Positions 1-10,241 of a stretch of 64,000 bases of DNA are shown here, piece by piece. Source of the DNA: Neostapfia colusana (Eukaryota; Streptophyta; Magnoliopsida; Poales; Poaceae); the NCBI GenBank assembly GCA_030760725.1, contig JASWHV010000005.1, positions 25,925,241-25,989,240 on the forward strand, in the 5' to 3' direction. The notes under the pieces are model-generated. The model made no database searches and had not been told where the DNA came from. It worked only from the letters and a program-made list of their open reading frames with translations. The translations under genes and the position numbers were made by a program. The first letter of the stretch is position 1, and each line of letters opens with the position of its first letter.

Positions 1-595
1 CAATCCAGTGGGTCTTTGATGTTTGGCCTTCACCCATTGGCATGTGTCGCATAGGGCAACGTATTCAGCTATGTCCCTTTTCATACCATCCCACCAATAA
101 CAAGTCTTCAAGTCCTTGTACATTTTGGTACTTCCGGGATGTATGGAATAGGGTGAATCATGTGCCTATTTTAATATCATGTCACGGATGTGCTTCACGT
201 TAGGCACACAAATCCTTTTTCCTAGCCAAAGCGTACCCTTCTTATGTTCTTTGAAATCCTTCTCTATTCCTTGTCGGATCCTTTCCTTGATCTCCACATC
301 CGTTGCTTGGCCATCTCTTATCTCTTGCTCCAATGAAGAGTGGATCTCCATCATTTCCATGTTGTTCAAGAATCCAAGGTGTAACCGTTCAAACTCCTTA
401 CGTAGTTCGGGTGGTAGCTCCCAAATCGTGAGTTGGTGACATGCTCCCTTCTGGCTCAATGCATCAGCTACTACATTGGCCTTCCCAGGGGGGTAGTTGA
501 TTCCAACATCGTAATCTTTAATGAGTGACAACCATCGACGTTGCCTCAAATTCAAGTCCGTTTGTGTAAATATGTACTTGAGGCTTTTATGATCT
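1..595 (-). pseudogene. Element B pol remnant: RNase H C-terminus and integrase zinc-finger region
   Basis: On the minus strand, 555 down to 166 reads as the RNase H C-terminal segment (GKANVVADALS) followed by the linker before integrase. It ends at a TAG (166-168) where element C has a glutamate codon. Below that, the integrase N-terminal zinc-binding motif is readable down to the window edge (IHPGSTKMY, then CDTC). Element C carries the same region at about 26586-27140. The reading is cut on the right at 595 by the insertion of A and on the left by the window edge. It is a dead fragment. Confidence 0.88.
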
Positions 596-3500
596 TGTAA
601 AGGTCACAAAAATGTGAATACAAATAAAACTCTTGTTTGCAAAATTTTTGTTTCACATGAGTGAAATTTGGGACTTGTTAAAACTTTTCCACATGTGATA
701 ACACACATGAGAGTTTTCTTCACACAAGTCAAATGTTTATTTGAGACCTTGGAACCCTAGAGGGGTCTAAAACAAAGATGGGAAGTTCCCATATGTGTGA
801 GAAAACAAAAATCAGATTTGGAGCAATGTGTTCAAAATAAAATTCAAATGAGAACAAAACAATGGAATTCAAAACTGTTGTGTTGAAAATCTCATTTGCA
901 GCAGCTAAAATTTAAATCAGATTTCATATTTGAATTCCTTGAGTCCAAATTAGGGGGTGTGCAAAGTTTCATGATTTATGGAAATGAATTGCAACCCATT
1001 TTCCAAAATGGACTTTAAATGACAAAGAATTCAAATGCATATTTGAATTTGGATAAAACTTGCCCAATTATCCAATTGCCCAATTTGGATAAAACTTCGC
1101 ACACACGGGATACACTTGAGGGCGCACCAGTTTTCTTTTGAAACCTCACATGAAACACACTGTGCACGTTGCAATTTCAAGCTTTCCGAAGGCGGCTATG
1201 GCAGGAAGGTGCGGGTGCATGGTGAACCCTAAGTTAGAGCCATCACCGAGCTATTTCCTTTCCACGTCGATGATTCCTAGCGTCCGCCGGTGCTCTAGAG
1301 CTTGGAAACCGAAGCTTAGAAGGCTTAGGGCGTCGGGGCGACGTCGCCAGACTTCGTCCGAATCGTTGCACCGTCGCGGGCTAGTTTGGGGGCCCTGCCA
1401 GCTCGAGAAAACCCCACCAGCGTGTTCCTCACGTTGAATTAGGGGCTAGCAGCATGTTTCAGCAGTTGCGATGGCCGGACGACCGATCCCGGAGCTACTC
1501 CGGCGAGCCCGGCGGCGGGGTCGCGCGGGAGCGGGAGGTTGAAGACGACCTCGCCGGTCCCGCCTGTCAGCGACTCGGGAGAGGGGGCCGGATACTCTGT
1601 GGCGCGGGATCGGCTGTGACAGCGTAGGAAACAATTCTGTGACCCCGTGTGGCGTGCTCCCGGTAACTGACACGTGCCCCCTTGGTCCCACAGTCAGGTT
1701 TAAACATTTCTCCGATTTATTCAAATTCCAGATTTTCCCCAAACTTTAGAAGAGCATAACTTTTGCTAGGAACCTCCAAATTTAGTGATTCAAATTGGGT
1801 TAGATTCAGATTGACAAACTATATCCAATTATGCAACCCAATTTGTATGAAAGTCTTTAGTTAATTCTGGAAAATTCTTTAAATCTTTTCACCAAAAGAA
1901 TTTTAGAGGGAGTTTGGTTTATCCAAAAATCCCGACATTTTCGCAGAATATTCTTTAGGGTGTTATTAGACTCCTGTAAAAGTTTCATCTCATTTGGAGT
2001 TGAATTGCTCAGGGTAATTCAGATTGTAAGTTGCTGTGTTCAATTGAATACAGAAACATTTTCAGAGAATTTCCAAAGCTTGTAAATTCAGTTCTGGGCA
2101 ATTATTAGCTCCAAAAATCCTTGGAAAATTCATGTAGACTTTATGAACTATAATTGAAATCGTAGTTCACTGAGTTTTACATGAACATGGGTATTAACTC
2201 AGAATTAATTCATCTTTGATTAAACACTTAGAGAATTGTTCTGAATAAACCACTCCATGAAAAGTGCTAAATTTTGGTCCAGAGGACTTTCTTGTGACAA
2301 GGAACACACATGAAAATTCCCAGCTCCATTGGAGCTCTGGATCACCACTGTCATGTGTAATCTCTTAAGGTGATCAACACTTAAGTGGTAAAAGCACTTA
2401 ACATTTGATCTTAGTGTTTAAACCCAACCCAAACCACTAGCACCAGTGTCATTTTAAATTCTTGAACAGAGTTCCAGTTTTAAAACTGTCATTAGATCTT
2501 ATAAGTAAAAGCTTTTCAATTAAATACATGTGCATGATCATATCGTGTAGCATATACGTGAAGAAAGTGAGAAGGTCTTGAAGTGAAGATCAGGGAGGGA
2601 GGAAAACAAGTGATCAAGCTCCAAGTGATCATCACTAACTGATTGTAACCTTAGTCACCTGCAAAACAGGCAAGCCCCGGTTTGTATTTAAACAGTTTTA
2701 TAAAGCATTTTCATTTGTAGAGATCATAGCTTCGCATCATTGATTGCAGTAAGTCTAGATGATATTGAAAACCCCACTTGCATGACCAGAATTACCTAAG
2801 ATAGAAAGGGTAGAATAGCACCTCCTCGAGTGGATTTGGCTATGCTAAATGTTAGTAGGAAAGGTCCGGTAGAATTCGAGTAGTTGGAAGCTACTCGCGA
2901 GTTTAGGGCTGGTTTACTCGGAACGTGTCCGAATTAGAAAAGATGAGGAAAGTTCACACATAAGAAATGGAGACCGGGCAGGGAGGTTTAGATGCAGCAG
3001 GTTGCAGGCCGTGCGTGCATAGCCCTGCCTGTGTCGGTTAAGGCCCGTCCGTGCTTGGCCCTGTTGGACAAGTTTGAGTGTTGTACCGGGCGCATACTGG
3101 CTATATGGGACCAAGGAAACCGATGTACCCTGGGAGATCCATAGTGGAACTTTTCCAACTGCCTTAGGCTTTCGGCGTCAGGGTAGCAGGAGGTACCTCG
3201 CTCAAGAACATACCACTGCGGGTATGTACCTTGAGGGAACTTGCATACTCGGGGCAGTTGGACTGCGTCCAATTTGGAAGATCTTGGGAAAGGTGGCCGC
3301 GTACAACGTCAGTCGAGGTTGCTGCCGGCAAATAGGAGTACGGGTGTACGTGTCGTGTAGTCCGAGCGTGTACTGATTCGAATCACCGTCGCTCGCGGTT
3401 ATATGAGCATACTTGCCCACTGCGTCTTGACGTAGTAACAACTGGAATTTGTTTATCTTTGAACTTGATAAGGCTGTGCTGTAACTTGTATTGCAACCAT

Positions 3501-4134
3501 GATTGAATTAGAGATAGGCTCATTAAACTTTACTTTCACTTTATGCAAGGGGCATCGTAACAAAGCATTTCTTGTTTTATTGTGGAGTTGCGATGCTTTT
3601 CGGCTCAAGGTCTGCACAATGAGGCTTAAAATTCTGAAAGTTAAGGATCAACTTTAGGCGAGTCCTTTATGCAAATATAGCTAACCTAATTGCAACCGTC
3701 GTGCATGTAGAGTTTCTTGTTTAGGAGAGACGGATCAGTCTTGCTGAGCCTATGTGCTCACGCTTGCTATATAAGTGGTTTTGCAGGTTAACATCGATGC
3801 TAAGAAGAAGGTTGTCCGGTGAGACTCGGAGACTTCCGAGTCAGGTAACACATGGGGAACCCAGCCTCTGCTGCTTGTCTTCGTGTTGCTAGCGAGAGAA
3901 GTCCGTGGGCTGGACTGCATCTTGAGTGCTCTTAGTTATTCGATGTGAGTTGTTATAGACTTCCGCTGTAGCTATTTGATGGAAATTATTTACAAAGAAA
4001 AATTTGTAATCTTCCGCTATTGTTTTATGTAATACATTGTTCCTTGTATGTGTGCTGTTGGGTGCCGCACAACACAGCACCACCCAATGCGATTCCCGGT
4101 CGAGTGGCCTGTCTCAGTTGGTCGGGCTGCACCA
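596..4134 (+). repeat. 5' LTR of element A (3539 bp, with internal deletion)
   Basis: It starts TGTAAAGGTC and ends CCA just before the primer site. It aligns with 10242-14494 from end to end, except for about 717 bp present at 10725-11457 of the 3' LTR and missing here near 1075-1097. A short repeated stretch (TTTGGATAAAACTT) at the junction suggests repair with filler. The missing part is GC-rich and probably lies in or near the promoter. The open frames in this LTR (for example 1138-1437) are not supported as genes. Confidence 0.93.
3745..3760 (+). other. Conserved LTR hairpin of element A (5' LTR)
   Basis: TGAGC, a 6-nt loop, then GCTCA. It is followed by CGCTTGC and, 26 nt later, by an acceptor-like TTTTGCAG (ends 3786). 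The same arrangement occurs at 14106-14121 in the 3' LTR and in the LTRs of B, C, E and F. Confidence 0.55.
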
Positions 4135-4137
4135 GCA

Positions 4138-4149
4138 TGGTATCAGAGC
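4138..4149 (+). promoter_or_regulatory. Primer-binding site of element A (initiator tRNA-Met)
   Basis: TGGTATCAGAGC, complementary to the 3' end of plant initiator tRNA-Met, begins three bases after the 5' LTR ends. This is where minus-strand DNA synthesis starts. Confidence 0.93.
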
Positions 4150-5676
4150 TGCATTGGTAATAGCACACGGAATAAGAATGGTATTACGACAAAATTTAGG
4201 TTACGGTGAGGATACGGTACTAGGCCCACATAAGGATTACTATTAGCTTATTTATGAAGGATGGCAAACTAACTTATTTGTTATGTCGGAAAATCGTGCA
4301 TCTCGGGACGATTTATGTCTTGGGGGGTGCACATAAGCGCTGTCCACCAGTGCGCACAAGCTGAAGGCTGGAGCCCCACGGGTGGCAGGTAACCCGACCC
4401 GCTTTAGTATCCTCTGCGACTCCTCATGTCGTTTGGGGTACTCGAGCAACGTCTGTCCCGGGCGTGCGTGGTGCAACTTGGGAAACCCCTTCACGTGGTT
4501 AGTAACGTGAACACGTAGCTCAAGGCGTGTTTGGCTTGAGAACACCTGTGCGAGTGATGACGGACGGGTGTAAGAACTGTATGGATACCGGGTTCGGTGT
4601 GCAGCCGGACCTGACGATTGAGTGTGACTTATGCAGGATTAGCCACGAAACCGTAGTACGAATAGTACAAATTTGCGAGTGAACGTTTTAGTGCCACCTA
4701 AAATACGAATATGCCGGTATAATCCGGTTAGGATTTTCTTTTGGTGAGGCTACGTAGTACCGACATGCTTCTTACGGTGCATCGACGCCGTACTAAACTT
4801 AATAACCCTTTCCTTTGAAGAAATGACTCATGAACTAACTTTCAAATAAAAATGGAAGTTTGAAACAAATATTAGTTACTGAACTCTCATTTTGAGCTAA
4901 GATTCAAATGAGAGGGACACTAGGCTTCAAAGATTTCAAAAACGGAGTGCTCTGTTTTCGGCAGAAATTTTTGCTGGACTTTAACAGAGCATAACTCTGA
5001 GTAGCTTGACCGAATTAAGGTGTATGGTACAGTTCTGGAAAGGTCTTCAAGATCTCTACAACTGCTTTGTAAATCTCCAAAGCCAAATCACATGCTAAAT
5101 GGGTAGAAAGTTCAGAGGAAGGTGAATTGTCCAGAACCAGGACAGCAGTAAAACCTCTCTGGACCTTTCTGTTTTTAAGCCATAACTTTCTGTAGATAAA
5201 CTCTTAAGAAGCCTATGATACACCATTGGAAAGGTTATGAATGGTGCAACATTGTTGTAGTTCAAAGTTTGTTCAGATTCTTATTGTATTTGCATATACA
5301 ACCGTGATAAAATCAGCCACATACAAAGGAGATGCTGACAAATTTTATCCAGGAATTCTGTCAACTTTGGAAAATCATAACTCTTAATACAGAGAAGATC
5401 TGAAGGCATATGAGTACTCGTTGGAAAGATACTGAAGTTATATTTAACTTTGGTATTCGACTTGAGTTATGAAAATGCGTTTAAATAGATCAAAATCTGG
5501 AGATAGTGCATAAAGGCCTGTTCTGTACAGATAGGCTGGATAGCTATGCCTATTAAGGAGTTGTGTAAACATGGATTTTGTTACTGCTTTCATAAAGTTT
5601 TGACATATTCATGTTTTCATTAGTCTCACATACTGCTGAGTTCTTGTTTAATTCTTCTCAACTATATCTTTGCAGT
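4150..5676 (+). other. Leader of element A (no supported gene)
   Basis: This is 1.5 kb between primer site and gag with no coding frame I can support. A donor-like ACG|GTGAGG stands at about 4203-4211, and the leader ends in an acceptor-like tract, CTATATCTTTGCAG, one base before the gag ATG. The leader of element E has the same donor-like word and homologous stretches around 4920-5000 (compare about 55590-55650 on minus). I infer a possible leader intron of about 1.47 kb. Confidence 0.6.
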
Positions 5677-5862
5677 ATGGTTCGTACTCGCTCTAGGAGT
5701 ACGGTCGGGAGTTCTCGCCGAAGCGGTGATACTTCTATTCCACCGTCGGAACAACCATCCACGGGATTGATGGGTCTTATGACTTGAGTCGTCGAGTCTA
5801 ACCAAGAGAACACTAGGCTACTCCAAGAAGCAACACAATAACACACACACTTACTCCAAGCT
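5677..5862 (+). pseudogene. N-terminal gag segment of element A with two stop codons
   Basis: The ATG at 5677 opens a frame (MVRTRSRS...) that is in phase with the long gag-pol frame from 5863. It is interrupted by TGA at 5785-5787 (codon 37) and TAA at 5839-5841 (codon 55). The gags of C, E and F start at the equivalent place, directly after an AG, so this is most likely the original start. Full-length Gag can only be made here by readthrough or internal initiation. Confidence 0.8.
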
Positions 5863-8800
5863 TTGGTACAGCAAGGTGTACTCCAGAACACGCAACAAGC
5901 CGTTCCATTTCGGGACGCTTATCTGGACTTCTTGGCGACTCAACCGCCAATTTTTACTGAAGCCACCAAACCTGTGGAAGCAGATCAATGGCTTCGTGTC
6001 ATGGAGTCAAAATTCGGAATATTCGAGTGTGGTGAAGTGCAGAAGACAAAGTTCACCGCTCAGCAACTCCATGGAGCTGCCGGGAACTGGTGGGTTGATT
6101 ATCTTGCCACCATTCCGGAGGGCCATCAAGTGCCATGGAGTGAGTTTTGTGAAGCCTTTCGTACTCGTTACATACCACTAGGTATTGTCAAGGCAAAGCG
6201 GGAGGAATTTTTGGGCTTGAAGCAAGGGGACATGAGTGTCCTCGAGTATGTCAGAAGATTTAATCTTTTGGCTCAATATGTTCCCGAATATGTGGCGAAA
6301 GAAGAGGCACGGTGTGACCTATTCTTCCATGGCCTGAGCGCCATATTACGGGAAAAGCTGGCCGTACACAATAATGGCAGTTACACCGACATGGTCGATG
6401 CGGCTTTCATTCAAGAGAAGCCGACACTTGAGTGGCAAGCCGAGAAGAGAAAGATGAGTGAGATCGAGCAGGCCAGCACAAGTTATGTGCCTCAGAAGTA
6501 CCGTTTGGTGTATCAAACGCCACCCGGTGAAAGATGGAGGCCACCTGTACGATCAACTCCTCAGAGATTGATTACTGGTCAAGTTCTACAACTTGCACCA
6601 CCTCCACAGCCGCAGCATCAGACGGTGGTTTGTGCTCCATCACTGCATCCATATGTACCTAGCAGTCCACCGCAAGTCAACGAAGAACCGGAGAGACATT
6701 CGTGTTTTACTTGTGGGCGCATGGGCCATTATGCTAGGCAATGTCCGGAGGGAACTCGAGGCTACGGGTCATCATATTTACAACAATACGATCCGTACCT
6801 CAATCGGCAGATAGGAGGGCAGATAAGGGGCAACATTCACTATACTGTGATTGATGATGTTCCGGAAGGAGAAGCCGCTTTAGCAGGGATCTTTTATCTG
6901 AATCAGCTACCGGTTTTAGTTCTCTTTGATTCCGGTGCCACACACAATTTCATTAGCCAATCTTTCGTGGCTCAACATCAGCTCCAAACAGTTTATATAA
7001 AGAGGCAATACCTCATATCTTCGCCCGGGGGCAGCAGTACCGCAAGCGAGGTTGTCTCCCGAGCACCTCTTTGTTTGGGGGGTAAAATATACCCTACAAC
7101 CCTCATTATTCTTGAAGGTCTGAAGATCGACATCATTTTGTGGATGTCGTGGTTGAATTACCACCAGGCGGTTCTTAACATCAGCTCCAGGACCGTTGAG
7201 CTCAACTCCCCACAGCACGGTCTTCACATATTAATTCTGGGCGCCAGATGGCAGCAGATTGCAACAGTGAACCACACGGAAGCTGTTAAGATAGAGGACA
7301 TTCCGGTGGTACGTGAGTATCTGGATGTATTTCCCGAGGATTTACCGGGCATGCCGCCCGAACGAGACGTTGAGTTCAAGATTGAACTTATACCGGAAAC
7401 GACACCGTTATCGCGAAGGCCATACAAGATGGCACCCAATGAATTGGAAGAATTGAAGACACGGCTGAATTACCTTATGAGCAAGGGCTTTATACGATCG
7501 AGTTCGTCACCTTGGGGTCATTCAGCGTTGTTTGTCAAGAAGAAGGACGAAACACTAAGGCTTTGTGTTGATTATCGTCCTTTGAACGCCGTTACCATCA
7601 AGAACAAGTATTCACTACCTCGCATTGATATGCTCTTCGATCAATTAGTGGGTGCGAAGGTATTTTCAAAGATGAATCTTCGGTTCGGATATCACCAGAT
7701 TAAAATCCGAGCAGAAGATATTCCGAAGATGGCATTCTCAACGAGATACGGTCTGTATGAGTATCTCGTTATGTCTTTTGGTTTGACCAACGCCCCGGCA
7801 CACTTTATGTACCCGATGAATTCAGTGTTCATGCCGGAGTTGGATAAATTCGTCGTTGTCTTCATCGACGATATCTTGGTGTACTCCAAGTCAGAGGAAG
7901 AACACGCTGAACATCTGCATATTGTGCTACAAAGATTGCGAGATCATCAGCTCTATGCAAAATTCAGCAAGTGTGAATTCTGGATTAATCAAGTACCATT
8001 TCTCGGACACATTATTTCAGCGGAGGGCATCGCTGTAGATCCGAGTAAGATTATCCAACTGCAGAAATGGGAGTCACCAAAGTCAGTGCATGAAGTCCGA
8101 AGCTTCCTCGATTTAGCGGGTTATTACCGGAGGTTCATTCCGGGTTTCTCCAAGATCGCTAAAACGATGGTGGAATTATTAAAGAAGAACACCAGATTTA
8201 TGTGGGGTGCTGCGTGTGAGCAAGCTTTCAAGACCCTAGTGAAGCATCTCACAACAGCCCCAGTTCTTGCTCAGCCGGATACGACAAAGCCATTCGACGT
8301 TTATTGCGATGCATCTGGCATCGGTCTTGGTTGCGTGCTGATGCAAGAAAGACGAGTGGTCGCTTATGGATCTCGTCAACTTAGAACTCACGAGCAGCAT
8401 TATCCAACTCATGATCTTGAGTTAGCTGCCATGGTCCTTGCTTTGAAGATGTGGAGGCATTACTTGCTCGGAAATCTTGTACACCTCTACACCGACCACA
8501 AGAGCTTGAGGTACATCTTCACTAAGAAAGAATTGAACATGAGGCAACGAAGATGGCTAGAGCTCATTAAGGACTATGAACTGGAGATTCATTATCATCC
8601 AAAAAAGGCAAATGTGGTCGCCGATGCGCTCAGTCGTAAGGCGCATATCCATCACCTAAGTATCGCTGAAATGGATGATGAAGAACCAAGCCTCCGTGTC
8701 ATTCCGTATGGAGCTCTCTATAATCTCGCTCTCATTCCTACCATCCGAGAGGAGATCATGGAAGCTCAACGAAAAGACAAGGGTATGTTTCACATACGGC

Positions 8801-10170
8801 GAAGGAAAGACAACGGAGAAATGAAGTGCTTCTGGAAGGATGATGAGGGTACTTTGTGGTTTAACGACCGGATTGTAGTACCCCGGGATATGGGACTACG
8901 GAAGAAGATTTTGGATGAAGCTCATTTGTCAAGGTTTTCCATTCATCCGGGCAGTAATAAAATGTACCAAGACCTCCGGAAGAAGTTTTGGTGGACACGT
9001 ATGAAACGTGAAGTTGCAAAGTATGTTTCAGAGTGTGATACGTGTCAAAGAGTCAAGGCCGACCACATGAAGAAGTCAGGCCTGTTGCAGCCACTACAAG
9101 TACCGGCATGGAAGTGGGAAGACTTGAATATGGACTTCATCGTTGGGTTGCCGATGACCTCCCACAACCATGATTCGATTTGGGTAATCGTGGATCGGTT
9201 AACTAAATCAGCACATTTCATACCTGTGCATACAAGATATAACGCAAAACAGTATGCAGAGCTGTACATAGCACGGATCTTGTGCTTACATGGAGTTCCC
9301 CGTACCATTGTGTCAGATAGAGGATCGCTGTTTGTAGCCTGTTTCTGGGAGCAGCTACACGCATCCTTGGGGACAAAGTTGATTAGAAGCTCTGCGTATC
9401 ACCCTCAAACCGATGGGCAAACTGAGAGGGTGAATCAAATACTAGAGGATATGCTGAGAGCATGTGCCATACACCACGGTAAGAGCTGGGATGATCATTT
9501 ACCGCTGGCGGAGTTCTCGTACAACAATGGATATCAGAAGAGCATTAAAATGGCACCATATGAAGCTCTATACGGCCGGAAGTGCCATACACCATTGAAT
9601 TGGTGCGAATCCGGTGAACGAGCAACGTTCGGGGTTGATCTTGTCAATGAAGCCGAAGAGAGAGTTCGGATAATACAAGAGAACCTCAAAGCTGCCCAAT
9701 CTCGTCAAAAGAGATACACGGACCAGAGACGTCAACCGCTGCATTTTGATGTCGGAGAGCACGTGTATCTTCGTGTTTCTCCGATGAAAGGGATTCATCG
9801 ATTCGGTGTCAAGGGGAAAATTGCTCCCCAATTCATCGGTCCGTTTACTATCACGGAGAAGTGTGGAACTGTAGCCTACTGGCTGGAACTACCGGCAAGC
9901 CTTGCCGGTATTCACGACATATTTCACGTGTCCCAGCGGCGAAAGTGTCTCAAGTTTACCGCTGCCGTCCGCACCGAAGACATCGATGAGTTGAAGCCGG
10001 ATCTCACCTATGTCGAGCAACCTGTACAGATTATCAACGAAAAGACCCGGATCACCCGGAACCAGACTTTGAGATTTTACAAAGTCCTGTGGAGTAATCA
10101 TACCCCGGAAGAGGCGACGTGGGAAACTGAAGATTACATCCACAAGAACTATCTGGAGCTTTTGTCATAA
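5863..10170 (+). CDS. Gag-pol polyprotein of element A
   Basis: A single open frame of 1435 codons carries all retrotransposon functions. In order they are: the Gag capsid region (about residues 40-190); a CCHC zinc knuckle (Cys281-Cys294); aspartic protease with DSGA (Asp356); reverse transcriptase with FIDD (667-670); RNase H (CDAS, Asp816); integrase with an HHCC finger (His1021, His1028, Cys1058, Cys1061) and the D,D-35-E triad (Asp1091, Asp1152, Glu1188); and a C-terminal chromodomain (about 1394-1432, EEATWE). The frame opens on TTG because an upstream TAA cuts the true start; the first in-frame ATG is at 6001. One oddity is in the protease, where the family's GMSWL reads WMSWL. The enzyme domains look intact, but the gag start is broken. 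Confidence 0.93.
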   Translation: MVQQGVLQNTQQAVPFRDAYLDFLATQPPIFTEATKPVEADQWLRVMESKFGIFECGEVQKTKFTAQQLHGAAGNWWVDYLATIPEGHQVPWSEFCEAFRTRYIPLGIVKAKREEFLGLKQGDMSVLEYVRRFNLLAQYVPEYVAKEEARCDLFFHGLSAILREKLAVHNNGSYTDMVDAAFIQEKPTLEWQAEKRKMSEIEQASTSYVPQKYRLVYQTPPGERWRPPVRSTPQRLITGQVLQLAPPPQPQHQTVVCAPSLHPYVPSSPPQVNEEPERHSCFTCGRMGHYARQCPEGTRGYGSSYLQQYDPYLNRQIGGQIRGNIHYTVIDDVPEGEAALAGIFYLNQLPVLVLFDSGATHNFISQSFVAQHQLQTVYIKRQYLISSPGGSSTASEVVSRAPLCLGGKIYPTTLIILEGLKIDIILWMSWLNYHQAVLNISSRTVELNSPQHGLHILILGARWQQIATVNHTEAVKIEDIPVVREYLDVFPEDLPGMPPERDVEFKIELIPETTPLSRRPYKMAPNELEELKTRLNYLMSKGFIRSSSSPWGHSALFVKKKDETLRLCVDYRPLNAVTIKNKYSLPRIDMLFDQLVGAKVFSKMNLRFGYHQIKIRAEDIPKMAFSTRYGLYEYLVMSFGLTNAPAHFMYPMNSVFMPELDKFVVVFIDDILVYSKSEEEHAEHLHIVLQRLRDHQLYAKFSKCEFWINQVPFLGHIISAEGIAVDPSKIIQLQKWESPKSVHEVRSFLDLAGYYRRFIPGFSKIAKTMVELLKKNTRFMWGAACEQAFKTLVKHLTTAPVLAQPDTTKPFDVYCDASGIGLGCVLMQERRVVAYGSRQLRTHEQHYPTHDLELAAMVLALKMWRHYLLGNLVHLYTDHKSLRYIFTKKELNMRQRRWLELIKDYELEIHYHPKKANVVADALSRKAHIHHLSIAEMDDEEPSLRVIPYGALYNLALIPTIREEIMEAQRKDKGMFHIRRRKDNGEMKCFWKDDEGTLWFNDRIVVPRDMGLRKKILDEAHLSRFSIHPGSNKMYQDLRKKFWWTRMKREVAKYVSECDTCQRVKADHMKKSGLLQPLQVPAWKWEDLNMDFIVGLPMTSHNHDSIWVIVDRLTKSAHFIPVHTRYNAKQYAELYIARILCLHGVPRTIVSDRGSLFVACFWEQLHASLGTKLIRSSAYHPQTDGQTERVNQILEDMLRACAIHHGKSWDDHLPLAEFSYNNGYQKSIKMAPYEALYGRKCHTPLNWCESGERATFGVDLVNEAEERVRIIQENLKAAQSRQKRYTDQRRQPLHFDVGEHVYLRVSPMKGIHRFGVKGKIAPQFIGPFTITEKCGTVAYWLELPASLAGIHDIFHVSQRRKCLKFTAAVRTEDIDELKPDLTYVEQPVQIINEKTRITRNQTLRFYKVLWSNHTPEEATWETEDYIHKNYLELLS

Positions 10171-10204
10171 ACTTTGTAATTACCTCCCGCCTCGTTCTTC
10201 GTTT

Positions 10205-10241
10205 GAATCTCGGGACGAGATTCCTTTTAAGGGGGGAGGAA
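10205..10241 (+). promoter_or_regulatory. Hairpin and polypurine tract of element A
   Basis: GAATCTCG-GGA-CGAGATTC forms an 8-bp stem (10205-10223). It is followed by the polypurine tract AAGGGGGGAGGAA (10229-10241), directly next to the 3' LTR. The tract primes plus-strand synthesis. The hairpin recurs at the same place in elements C, E and F. Confidence 0.8.

Noticed and set aside
3765..3775. TATATAAG in the A LTR as a TATA box
   Set aside because: It lies about 365 bp before the LTR end, between the hairpin and an acceptor-like tract. The other families have their TATA boxes much earlier in the LTR, so I do not call it a promoter.
4252..4545. 97-codon minus-strand frame in the A leader as an antisense gene
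   Set aside because: Some plant elements do carry antisense genes, but this frame has no recognisable domain and I see no matching frame in the related leader of E.
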